A stretch of 64,000 bases of DNA, from positions 77,436,682-77,500,681 of the forward strand of contig NC_086386.1 in NCBI RefSeq assembly GCF_036588685.1. The letters are read 5' to 3'. The notes under the pieces are model-generated. The model ran no database searches, was not told the DNA's origin, and saw only the letters and a list, made by a program, of their open reading frames with translations. Of the stretch, positions 32,901 through 43,164 are shown one piece after another. The position numbers and the translations under genes were made by a program. Each line of letters begins with the position of its first letter. The first letter of the stretch is position 1. Source of the DNA: Mytilus trossulus. Lineage: Eukaryota; Mollusca; Bivalvia; Mytilida; Mytilidae.

Positions 32901-35900
32901 TTTGCCGTAGGAATATACCGAAGAGTACCGAATGTTTGATTGATATGAAAAATACGTAAATGGGCAACTTTGAACCTCTGTGGTGGCCAGACGGGCCCGG
33001 ATCCCAAAAAAATATTTAAGTGGGAATAGCTTGGGTCAATACCTTTAAAATGAGCTAGGTCCCGTTCGGAACTTTGCCGTAGGGATATACCGAAGAGTAC
33101 CGAATGTGTGATTGATATGAAAAATACGTAAATGGGCAACTTTGAACCTCTGTGGTGGCCAGACGGGCCCGGATCCCAGAAAAATATTTAAGTGGGGAAT
33201 AGCTTGGGTCAATACCTTTAAAATGAGCTAGGTCCGGTTCGGAACTTTGCCGTAGGGATATACCGAAGAGTACCGAATGTGTGATTGATATGAAAAAAAC
33301 GTAAATGGGCAACTTTGAACCTCTGTGGTGGCCAGACGGGCCCGGATCCCAGAAAAATATTTAAGTGGGGAATAGCTTGGGTCAATACCTTTAAAATAAG
33401 CTAAGTCCGGTAGGGAACTTTGCCGTAGGGATATAGCGAAGAGTACTAAATGTGTGATTGATATGAAAAATACGTAAATGGTCAACTTTGAACCTCTGTG
33501 GTGGCCAGACAGGCCCGGATCCCAAAAATATTTAAGTGGGGAATAGCTTGGGTCAATACCTTTAAAATGAGCTAGGTCCGGTTCGGAACTTTGTCGTAGG
33601 GATATACCGAAGAGTACCAAATGTGTGATTGATATGAAAAATACGTAAATGGGCAACTTTGAACCTCTGTGGTGGCCAGACGGGCCTGGATCCCAGAAAA
33701 ATATTTAAGTGGGGAATAGCTTGGGTCAATACCTTTAAAATGAGCTAGGTCCGGTTCGGAACTTTGCCGTAGGGATATACCGAAGAGTACCGAATGTGTG
33801 ATTGATATGAAAAATACGTAAATGGGCAACTTTGAACCTCTGTGGTGGCCAGACGGGCCCGGATCCCAGAAAAATATTTAAGTGGGGAATAGCTTGGGTC
33901 AATACCTTTAAAATGAGCTAGGTCCGGTTCGGAACTTTGCCGTAGGGATATACCGAAGAGTACCGAATGTGTGATTGATATGAAAAAAACGTAAATGGGC
34001 AACTTTGAACCTCTGTGGTGGCCAGACGGGCCCGGATCCCAGAAAAATATTTAAGTGGGGAATAGCTTGGGTCAATACCTTTAAAATGAGCTAGGTCCGG
34101 TTCGGAACTTTGCCGTAGGGATATACCGAAGAGTACCGAATGTGTGATTGATATGAAAAAAACGTAAATGGGCAACTTTGAACCTCTGTGGTGGCCAGAC
34201 GGGCCCGGATCCCAGAAAAATATTTAAGTGGGGAATAGCTTGGGTCAATACCTTTAAAATAAGCTAAGTCCGGTAGGGAACTTTGCCGTAGGGATATAGC
34301 GAAGAGTACTAAATGTGTGATTGATATGAAAAATACGTAAATGGTCAACTTTGAACCTCTGTGGTGGCCAGACAGGCCTGGATCCCAAAAATATTTAAGT
34401 GGGGAATAGCTTGGGTCAATACCTTTAAAATGAGCTAGGTCCGGTTCGGAACTTTGTCGTAGGGATATACCGAAGAGTACCAAATGTGTGATTGATATGA
34501 AAAATACGTAAATGGGCAACTTTGAACCTCTGTGGTGGCCAGACGGGCCTGGATCCCAGAAAAATATTTAAGTGGGGAATAGCTTGGGTCAATACCTTTA
34601 AAATGAGCTAGGTCCGGTTCGGAACTTTGCCGTAGGGATATACCGAAGAGTACCGAATGTGTGATTGATATGAAAAATACGTAAATGGGCAACTTTGAAC
34701 CTCTGTGGTGGCCAGACGGGCCCGGATCCCAGAAAAATATTTAAGTGGGGAATAGCTTGGGTCAATACCTTTAAAATGAGCTAGGTCCGGTTCGGAACTT
34801 TGCCGTAGGGATATACCGAAGAGTACCGAATGTGTGATTGATATGAAAAAAACGTAAATGGGCAACTTTGAACCTCTGTGGTGGCCAGACGGGCCCGGAT
34901 CCCAGAAAAATATTTAAGTGGGGAATAGCTTGGGTCAATACCTTTAAAATGAGCTAAGTCCGGTAGGGAACTTTGCCGTAGGGATATAGCGAAGAGTACC
35001 AAATGTGTGATTGATATGAAAAATACGTAAATGGTCAACTTTGAACCTCTGTGGTGGCCAGACAGGCCCGGATCCCAAAAATATTTAAGTGGGGAATAGC
35101 TTGGGTCAATACCTTTAAAATGAGCTAGGTCCGGTTTGGAACTTTGTCGTAGGGATATACCGAAGAGTACCAAATGTGTGATTGATATGAAAAATACGTA
35201 AATGGGCAACTTTGAACCTCTGTGGTGGCCAGACGGGCCTGGATCCCAGAAAAATATTTAAGTGGGGAATAGCTTGGGTCAATACCTTTAAAATGAGCTA
35301 GGTCCGGTTCGGAACTTTGCCGTAGGGATATACCGAAGAGTACCGAATGTGTGATTGATATGAAAAATACGTAAATGGGCAACTTTGAACCTCTGTGGTG
35401 GCCAGACGGGCCCGGATCCCAGAAAAATATTTAAGTGGGGAATAGCTTGGGTCAATACCTTTAAAATGAGCTAGGTCCGGTTCGGAACTTTGCCGTAGGG
35501 ATATACCGAAGAGTACCGAATGTGTGATTGATATGAAAAATACGTAAATGGGCAACTTTGAACCTCTGTGGTGGCCAGACGGGCCCGGATCCCAGAAAAA
35601 TATTTAAGTGGGGAATAGCTTGGGTCAATACCTTTAAAATGAGCTAAGTCCGGTAGGGAACTTTGCCGTAGGGATATAGCGAAGAGTACCAAATGTGTGA
35701 TTGATATGAAAAATACGTAAATGGTCAACTTTGAACCTCTGTGGTGGCCAGACAGGCCCGGATCCCAAAAATATTTAAGTGGGGAATAGCTTGGGTCAAT
35801 ACCTTTAAAATGAGCTAGGTCCGGTTCGGAACTTTGTCGTAGGGATATACCGAAGAGTACCAAATGTGTGATTGATATGAAAAATACGTAAATGGGCAAC

Positions 35901-36963
35901 TTTGAACCTCTGTGGTGGCCAGACGGGCCCGGATCCCAGAAAAATATTTAAGTGGGGAATAGCTTGGGTCAATACCTTTAAAATGAGCTAGGTCCGGTTC
36001 GGAACTTTGCCGTAGGGATATACCGAAGAGTACCGAATGTGTGATTGATATGAAAAATACGTAAATGGGCAATTTTGAACCTCTGTGGTGGCCAGACGGG
36101 CCCGGATCCCAGAAAAATATTTAAGTGGGGAATAGCTTGGGTCAATACCTTTAAAATGAGCTAGGTCCGGTTCGGAACTTTGCCGTAGGGATATACCGAA
36201 GAGTACCGAATGTGTGATTGATATGAAAAATACGTAAATGGGCAACTTTGAACCTCTGTGGTGGCCAGACGGGCCCGGATCCAAAAAAAATATTTAAGTG
36301 GGGAATAGCTTGGGTCAATACCTTTAAAATGAGCTAGGTCCCGTTCGGAACTTTGCCGTAGGGATATACCGAAGATTACCGAATGTGTGATTGATATGAA
36401 AAATACGTAAATGGTCAACTTTGAACCTCTGTGGTGGCCAGACGGGCCCGGATCCCAGAAAAATATTTAAGTGGGGAATAGCTTGGGTCAATACCTTTAA
36501 AATGAGCTAAGTCCGGTAGGGAACTTTGCCGTAGGGATATAGCGAAGAGTACCAAATGTGTGATTGATATGAAAAATACGTAAATGGTCAACTTTGAACC
36601 TCTGTGGTGGCCAGACAGGCCCGGATCCCAAAAATATTTAAGTGGGGAATAGCTTGGGTCAATACCTTTAAAATGAGCTAGGTCCGGTTCGGAACTTTGT
36701 CGTAGGGATATACCGAAGAGTACCGAATGTGTGATTGATATGAAAAATACGTAAATGGGCAACTTTGAACCTCTGTGGTGGCCAGACGGGCCCGGATCCC
36801 AGAAAAAATATTTAAGTGGGGAATAGCTTGGGTCAATACCTTTAAAATGAGCTAGGTCCGGTTCGGAACTTTGCCGTAGGGATATACCGAAGAGTACCGA
36901 ATGTGTGGTTGATATGGAACATACGTAAATGGGCAACTTTGAACCTCTGTGGTGGCCAGACGG
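23979..36963 (-). repeat. 173-bp ApaI-type satellite, array 2
   Basis: About 75 monomers in the same orientation and register as array 1; the two were one array before the BEL insertion. Besides the standard 173-bp monomer there is a 171-bp variant with GTCCGGTAGGGAAC and GACAGGCCCGGATCCCAAA in place of GTCCGGTTCGGAAC and GACGGGCCCGGATCCCAGAA. Other recurrent variants include one lacking about 10 bases (GGGATATACCGAATGTGTG) and one with GTCCCGTTCGG. The array ends abruptly inside a monomer at GGCCAGACGG/CGTATTTT. No monomer encodes a recognisable protein. Confidence 0.93.
32543..36600 (-). repeat. Higher-order repeat in array 2 (690 and 863 bp)
   Basis: The variant motif GTCCGGTAGGGAAC occurs at 32543, 33405, 34268, 34958, 35648 and 36511: intervals of 862, 863, 690, 690 and 863 bp. 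These equal five or four monomers including one 171-bp variant. Blocks of several monomers, not single monomers, have been copied here. Confidence 0.85.
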
Positions 36964-37080
36964 CGTATTTTTATTCGGAGATTTAATGTTAGTGATGCGA
37001 TTGTCGTCCATGTTTAATTTTTCAAGCAATTGACTCATATTTATTTCGCCATTTCCATAAAATCCAAATTTGTCTGTCAT
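36964..37080 (-). pseudogene. N-terminal fragment of an unknown protein, cut by the satellite
   Basis: On the minus strand an ATG at 37080 opens 39 codons of polar, protein-like sequence (FGFYGNGEINMSQLLEKL, then MDDNRITNIKSP) before the frame runs straight into satellite at 36963 and stays open there until 36415. The satellite part is not protein-like and only happens to be open. The fragment would be the start of the gene downstream of the Polinton polymerase. I do not recognise the family. Confidence 0.45.
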
Positions 37081-37344
37081 GGAAAAGCAACTTTATCATG
37101 TTCATTAGACAATAATTGTGACATATACAAACAAAAGTGTCAACAGACCACTGGTGCTCTTATCTGAAGGGGTGTGTGGAAGTCCGTAAGAATCAACATG
37201 ACTTTGCTGGTTGTCGTCTTAAACTAACACGTCCAATGGGTTCCAGATCCCATAATGGAAGGGTTTAAAGTTTTTTTGAAAAAGGATAACCTGCATTAAT
37301 ACACCTCGAAAATAGAATATCTGAAGAGTTTAAACTGTTTTCTC

Positions 37345-37480
37345 CCACTTTCCGTTTGATAGGGACTTGTTGGAAAGTAGAATGTTGTGTACACGCATCA
37401 TTTATTTTACTCTCCGTTTGAAAGGAGCTTGTTGGGAAGTATACTGTTATGTACACGTATCACTTATTTTAAGTTTTTGG
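37345..37480. repeat. Degenerate 66-bp tandem duplication
   Basis: Two similar copies follow each other: CCGTTTGATAGGGACTTGTT...GTACACGCATCATTTATTTT and CCGTTTGAAAGGAGCTTGTT...GTACACGTATCACTTATTTT. It lies downstream of the polymerase remnant and has no coding signal. Confidence 0.6.
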
Positions 37481-37599
37481 GCATCCAAACGGGCGCTAAG
37501 TTGCAATCGCCTTTTAATAATATCCATATTCGAGAAATATTGTCGTTCTTCATATAATGTTGTTTTAGAGGTTTAATGACTCTAGACATTGTTACTTCT

Positions 37600-40500
37600 A
37601 TTACCATACGTCCTTATAGAATTTTGGTTCAATTTTGTAATGACTATGTACCAAGGCACTGAATCCATATTTTACAATGTAACGTTTGTCATATTGTATA
37701 AATTTCTCCAGACACCACGTTGTGAAGGTTATTGCGAATGACGTTTATTTTTCTATGATATCTTTATTGGATCATCAAACACGTCTTGTAATCGTTAAAT
37801 GTTATTTTCTGTCAATTGACTTGTTTCTTCATTCCTTTAGCTTTCCTGGTGTGTTGACCATCACTCATTCGATACTATCACATCTTGTAAGAAGCCCTAC
37901 AAACTTAGCCATCATTTGACCACCACATGCATACAAATCATTTTTTGTTGTTGACGTTGGTCGAAATTCCAAAACGTGTTGTCCATACAACAGGTTGGTG
38001 TGTCAAACTTGTTTTGAATGTGAGACATGTCTTTGTGAAAGTCGTCGGTTTGAATTTGATAGGCTTAACTATCAGTGTCGGTAAACAGAAGTCGAACTTT
38101 GTTCCCGTTGCTTTTACGCACACAGTCCAAATGAATGTCGTACATTTAACATCTTTGAAAATGTCTAAGATGCATGTTCCAAAGTACACAGGCTTGTCAA
38201 ACTTGAGTTTGGTTTTCTGTATGTTTACTACTACCATGGACTCGTTATACACCACGAATCGGTCACAGATGGTTTTCGCTATTAGTTTCAACGGTTGTCT
38301 ATCAGTAATCATTCATATTATATTCACTCGTTAACGTATGTTTATGATGAAGAACATACTTTACACGTTTGTTTTAATCTAAATGCGGCACCAACTTATG
38401 AACCTTGTTCATTTTTATGTTTTATTTTAAAATGATTAGTCGTTATGGCTATTGTATTGTCTCCTGAGTAATCCAAATCACATTCAGTTATGTTCCCAAC
38501 CTCGTTCTCATATTTCCACATGTCAATGTCTTCAAGGTTGTCCACGCATTCAAAACCCCTGTAGGTTACGGACATGACCAACACATACAAATTGTTAGTA
38601 CCTAAGTATTCCAAGAAAATCGTTGGTTGTGATGGGTCGTAGCCACTCACGTATTTGGCGTTGGCCATGCATGGCGATGGCTTATTTTAGCACACACCCC
38701 TTTTCGTGTTGCATATTACCAGCAGAATTAACATGTCTAATCTTACTTTGCTTATTTTTAACTCCACATCGTAAGCTAGCCCTGTTGACGTATAATAATG
38801 AAATGCTTCAAGCCCTTGGTATTTTAAACAAAAGGCACTTTAGTTTGTAAAGATATCTTCCAATTGCACAATGTCGTGGTAGTCTTGACCATTTGTAATG
38901 TTTGACAGTTAAATGTAGTAAACACATATTGTACATGAGAATAGTCAGCCACACTAACGTGTTCATTGTAAAGTCGGTCAGCAGATACTGAGAAAGTACT
39001 TTTATTCATGGGGAAAGAATTTACGTGGTTTTCCTGGATGACTTTATCCAAGAATTTAAGTGTCCAACGAAATAAAACAACCGTGGTCCAAATCAAGACA
39101 TGGAAAGATCCCTATGTAGCTATAGGTTTTACTACTGATATGATATAGAGAATATATTGAATATCGCCAAATCTGAGAATACTATAAAAGTTGCACTATG
39201 AACTCCAACTGCAGGCATGATTATACCTATTTAATCTTTAAAAACCTAAGATGTACAACTTTTGATCTTTTATTTCTCATAGAAAAAATACTTTTTTATC
39301 AATGAAAGTCAGATTTCTGGTATTAAAAATATGCTATGATAAAGTGTTCATTTTATGTCCTCGTAATTCTCGTATGCATGGGAAATAATAATGTCATGCT
39401 CGGCTTGCGTTTGTTTACAAATCAAGATAGTTTTTTGTATTTGTTTATGTAGCTGTTTTCTTTAGGTGACATGTTAATGGCTTAATTAACATATTTGAAG
39501 GTCTTGCATCTGTTGATCACTCGATCTCTGGTCAATTAGTGTGATAACTACAATTAACACAGGTCAATGTTTTCTTTGCAATTTCCTTCAATCCAGACAA
39601 TTTGTAACCTACGCTTCGAATCGCATACTAAAGTAAATGTTTCAATTTTGATTTTAGAAAACTAAAATCCACGAATTTAAAAACCCACGAACATGTTAAT
39701 ATTTCTCAATCCACGAAAATACACACAAATTAAAGTAATTTCACAGTAGTAGTTGTGTTTTCGTCATGTTGTAATGATCCTTGATGAAATCAGAAGATAT
39801 ACACTTTTTTTATTATTAATTCATAATGCTACCCAAATCACGACTTTCATACCTTTAATTTGTTCAACTTTAAATTCTTAGCTAAATATATAAGGTATAG
39901 AACGAAGTTAACATAAACCTACACAAATCAATGAAAAGCATTTCTTATCCATACACTTTATTAGAAAAAAATATGTTCTTTTCATCAGTGTTGGAAATGC
40001 AATTCACTTCACCATCGGTAAACCCCAAACGCATTTACGAACAAGTGGAAGTCATACCCTGTTAAGTTATGAAACACAATTGGAACAAAGGTAGATAGTT
40101 GGCAGTTTAAGTTACATTGTTTTATGTGCTGCTACACGATACTTTCCTGTCAAGTGGCCGTGCTCACGCACTTTGCTTCCCCTAATTTATCATCGCACGT
40201 ATGACAATTTTAACTCGCTGTAAAACATTTGGGATCTTCATCAGTCACCACCAGGTCTTTTAATCCATGTATATGTCTGTCATGTCTGTAATCTCCTTCA
40301 TTATCTCTTCCATACAAGCCACAAATTTATTAACAATGTCTTCACTAGAGTACACTTTTGTGTCTTTGTATTCCCCATGAACATACTTGATACAGAAGTA
40401 AAACCAGAAGGTGTATTGTTTTGGTAAACATCTGTGTAAGCTTTTAATTTCTCAGTTTGGCAAGTGTCTATCTGTTTTAAGTTACATAGAAAGTCAGCAT

Positions 40501-40930
40501 AAATAACATAAGGTTATCGCAATTTACGTTTGTACTAAGTTGTAAGATATTGTAAAGGTATCTTCTTCTGGAATCTCGATTTTTACTCCATTCCTCTTAA
40601 ATGTATCACAATACACTAAATGTTCGTCTAAAAAGTCATCACTTCAACCGTGGTTCATACATCTTCGACAAAAACACAATAACATTGTGGGATGACCATT
40701 GGGTACTTAACAAATGTGATAAAGTTTTATCCAACAGTAATGTTGTTTAGTAGCATTCAATTTAGTTTAATATAACATGTTTGTGTGAGTTCTATCCTTT
40801 CTGATGTTCTTTGAATTTTCAACGGATACCCTGCAAATTCTCCTAAGAGTTGTTGTTTATTTCAACACCATACCCAAACACATAAAGTATACAAGGTAGT
40901 ATTTAGCCTTTCATATTTGGTCAATATGTT
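37600..40930 (-). pseudogene. Polinton-type family B DNA polymerase, heavily decayed
   Basis: Minus-strand motifs appear in the right order for the protein-primed polymerase of Polintons. From the N-terminal side: GYPLKI and HYCWIK (about 40740); a Cys/His finger (CRRCMNHG..DEHLVYC, about 40620-40680); IKYVHGEY (40370-40392); CHTCDDKLG (about 40180-40207); HLTGKYR (40137-40158); the exonuclease-type FHNLTGYDFHLF (about 40040-40077); ADYSHVQYVFTTFNCQTLQ (38890-38945); the motif-A region YLGTNNLYVLVMS (38560-38605); KFDKPVYFGTCILDIFK (38153-38200); motif C FTDTDS (38070-38086); and a C-terminal block with YDKRYI and ALVHSHY (37640-37690). Frameshifts separate most blocks, and stops are frequent. 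A non-coding gap at about 39110-39985 sits between the exonuclease and later motifs. It cannot make a working enzyme. Confidence 0.78.
39110..39985. other. Non-coding segment interrupting the polymerase remnant
   Basis: AT-rich with stops in all frames. It includes a CCACGAA-containing patch (39665-39725, CCACGAATTTAAAAACCCAC). It may be an insertion into the polymerase or badly decayed polymerase sequence; no terminal repeats were found. Confidence 0.4.
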
Positions 40931-41298
40931 TCAACGACAATAACTAGCCCCTTCCCCTTTTTTGGTCAACTCGTTTACCTATTTTTTGTATTGAATCACT
41001 CGGTGTGTACTTTCCTGATCCATCTCCTCATTATGTGATTTTGAGAACACAGCTCACGTAAATAAAAGTCTTCTTCTAGTTTTACTGAAAGGCGTAGGTA
41101 AGACTTACACTTCAGGGATACAATTTATCCATATGAAGGTGTACTTCTACAATATGACTAACGTTCACTCACTTCCATCACGCATGCAAGTTGCTATCCT
41201 GTCTTTTGCCTTCTCTATCATTACTGTTAGTGCAGTGTCTTAGTTGGTTGATTCATGAGTAATACTAACTTGAGTTGTCCTAAAAAGTGAAATCACTG

Positions 41299-41481
41299 TC
41301 ACCTGTTGCAGGGTTTGTTTTTACCAACTGTACTAGAAGCAAATATTGTACCTTCGATGCCTACTTTAATTGTTGTGCGTCTGTTTTTACTAATCAAATG
41401 TATGTAAAGCACTTCGACTTGTCTTAACAATGAATTAACAAATGGTTCAATGATTACGTACTTCTTTCTACCATCTTTCAC
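41299..41481 (-). pseudogene. Short coding remnant upstream of the polymerase, unknown
   Basis: A 60-codon minus-strand frame with a protein-like stretch (GRKKYVIIEPFVNSLLRQVE, then VLYIHLISKNRRTT). It lies 5' of the recognisable polymerase motifs and could be polymerase N-terminus or part of a neighbouring Polinton gene. No family assigned. Confidence 0.35.
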
Positions 41482-42655
41482 CTTAATAACAGGTTTCTTA
41501 GCTATGTCTTGTTGGAGTCGTTTTTCTTTTACCTAGATCTATAAGATATACAACGTTTCTTTTCTTTTAGTATAAAATTCATTTTTAGTGAACAATTATG
41601 AACGGGATAAGACTTGATGCGTTTTGTCTTCAATAAGCTTTACCAACACGTCTTTTGGATTTATACTATATCCTTTTAACCCAAGACCATTTGCCATTCG
41701 ATGTAAGTGGTTTACCGTTATTTGTAAATGACCCGTTGGTATTGTCTTTATAAACCTAGCACCACCACTTCATTAAGTATATTACGTATATTAAATGACA
41801 ATCTAGACGCACCCGGTATGTTTTTGTTTGTTAATGCCATTGTTTATTTAATACCTTACACCCACATGTCTTTTATGATGATTTGTTTCAATTTCACACC
41901 CCTCACCACCACTTTTATTTTTATAAATCTAATGTTTACTAGATGTGAAAAGGAAAACAAGGACATGTACTACCACGCGGTTTACTGGATTATTAGGGTG
42001 CAGGCAAACGTACTTCTGATAAACGGCCCTTCTCGTTTCGTAATACAACCCACTTCAAGCCACACCTTACTTTTAACCCACTTTCTTGACTTCAAGATTA
42101 GTAGGTAACTATCACAAAATATTCCATCCACACTTGTAATCTATATAATTTGGTTCACCTCACTTGTTTGCAGGTCCCTTCATTTTTGTTTTTTCTTTTG
42201 TGTCAAAGGTATTCAGATCAATGAAATGATATTGGTTATAATATGCCATCGTAATCTCAATACTTTTAAAAATATTTCTATATTTTGGATTTTTTTTTTC
42301 GATTTAAAAAAACACCACCACGTACTTCTATTCAAATTCTAACCCTAACTTTCCTTACCCTTACACACCTTACTCCTATTCAACAGTTTTAAATCACACT
42401 ACTGTAACTTTTACACCATGACACTATTTTACCTATATAATGTTACGTCATTACTTTTACTTACTAAAATGACGTCACTTTCTTTTTCACTGTCACCTTC
42501 CTTCTTTCACGTTCACTGTTAGTTACTAAATTTGAAAGTGTGGCAGCACTCTCTATTCTACACTACTGGTATTAACCTAGACTATTCACCACTCTTTTCT
42601 ATATAATCCTGAGCCATCTGGCCATTACAGTGGTTCCGAAATATATAATGTATTT
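41482..42655. other. Unassigned stretch at the edge of the Polinton remnant
   Basis: No recognised gene. 42300-42600 is strikingly C/T-rich on the plus strand and holds two CRE-like motifs (TTACGTCATT, ATGACGTCAC) within 35 bases. It could be old Polinton sequence or host DNA; a plus-strand frame at 41728-42108 has no family resemblance. Confidence 0.4.
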
Positions 42656-42659
42656 TACT

Positions 42660-42796
42660 TACAAACCACATATTCGGTACTTCTTAGTATGTCCTTACCG
42701 CAAAGTTCCGAGCTTTAATATTTTTCTGGGATCATGGCAATTCTGACCTCTATTGGGGATTAAAGTTGTGCCTTAACATACTCTCCATAAAAATCA
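42660..42796 (+). repeat. Degenerate satellite monomer with internal deletion
   Basis: ACATATTCGGTACTTC, CCGCAAAGTTCCGA and AATATTTTTCTGGGATCATG follow the order of an array 3 monomer, with about 35 bases missing between the second and third motifs. The orientation is that of array 3. It shows that the plus-oriented array once began before the old BEL element. Confidence 0.65.
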
Positions 42797-42898
42797 TGTC
42801 GGAAAATACGCGAAATACAAACATTACGCTATAGTAACGTTGTAACCTTAACGCGACGAAGCTTTGGATCAAATCTGAGGAGCTAAAGGAAAGTCCTG

Positions 42899-43081
42899 TG
42901 TTTTGGACGTATCGATATAAGTAAACACAAAAGCGTCTTCAATGTTCGTAAGCTTTACTAGTCTATGATATACAAGAGAGACGTCGGCAAGTCACGACGT
43001 TGCGGGCCTATTGTTACGTAAATGGCGGTAAAACGTTAAACAAATCAAAGAGTATGAAGAAACAATAACTAATTCACAACA
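42899..43081 (-). repeat. Second BEL 3' LTR
   Basis: Minus strand TGTTGTGAATTAG to CCAAAACA, 183 bp. It is preceded in the element by the GGCCCCCAGAA block (43082-43092). Its stem ACGTCG/CGACGT is at 42981-43000. Confidence 0.88.
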
Positions 43082-43164
43082 TTCTGGGGGCCGCAAAATG
43101 CAATTACTGTTCATATTTTGTTCATAAAAAGGGGAATTGAAAAAACACTTTTAACAATTGTAGT

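Larger units (their letters stand above)
36964..42655 (-). mobile_element. Decayed Polinton/Maverick remnant
   Basis: A 5.7-kb non-satellite island between the inverted satellite blocks. Its minus strand contains a decayed protein-primed family B DNA polymerase of the Polinton type (37600-40930), plus two unassigned coding fragments (36964-37080 and 41299-41481). I see no terminal inverted repeats, integrase, packaging ATPase or capsid gene. The left edge is cut sharply by satellite; the right edge is vague. The element type is inferred from the polymerase alone. Confidence 0.7.

Noticed and set aside
23959-36418. Minus-strand frames of 85-172 codons across array 2
   Set aside because: Same reason; the longer ones come from 171-bp variant monomers that preserve the frame for one more unit.
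15770-36963. CRISPR-like regularity
   Set aside because: The repeats are head to tail without unique spacers, and the surroundings are eukaryotic transposons.
37686-38334. Plus-strand frames of 77 and 135 codons
   Set aside because: They are antisense shadows of the decayed polymerase, whose motifs are clear on the minus strand.
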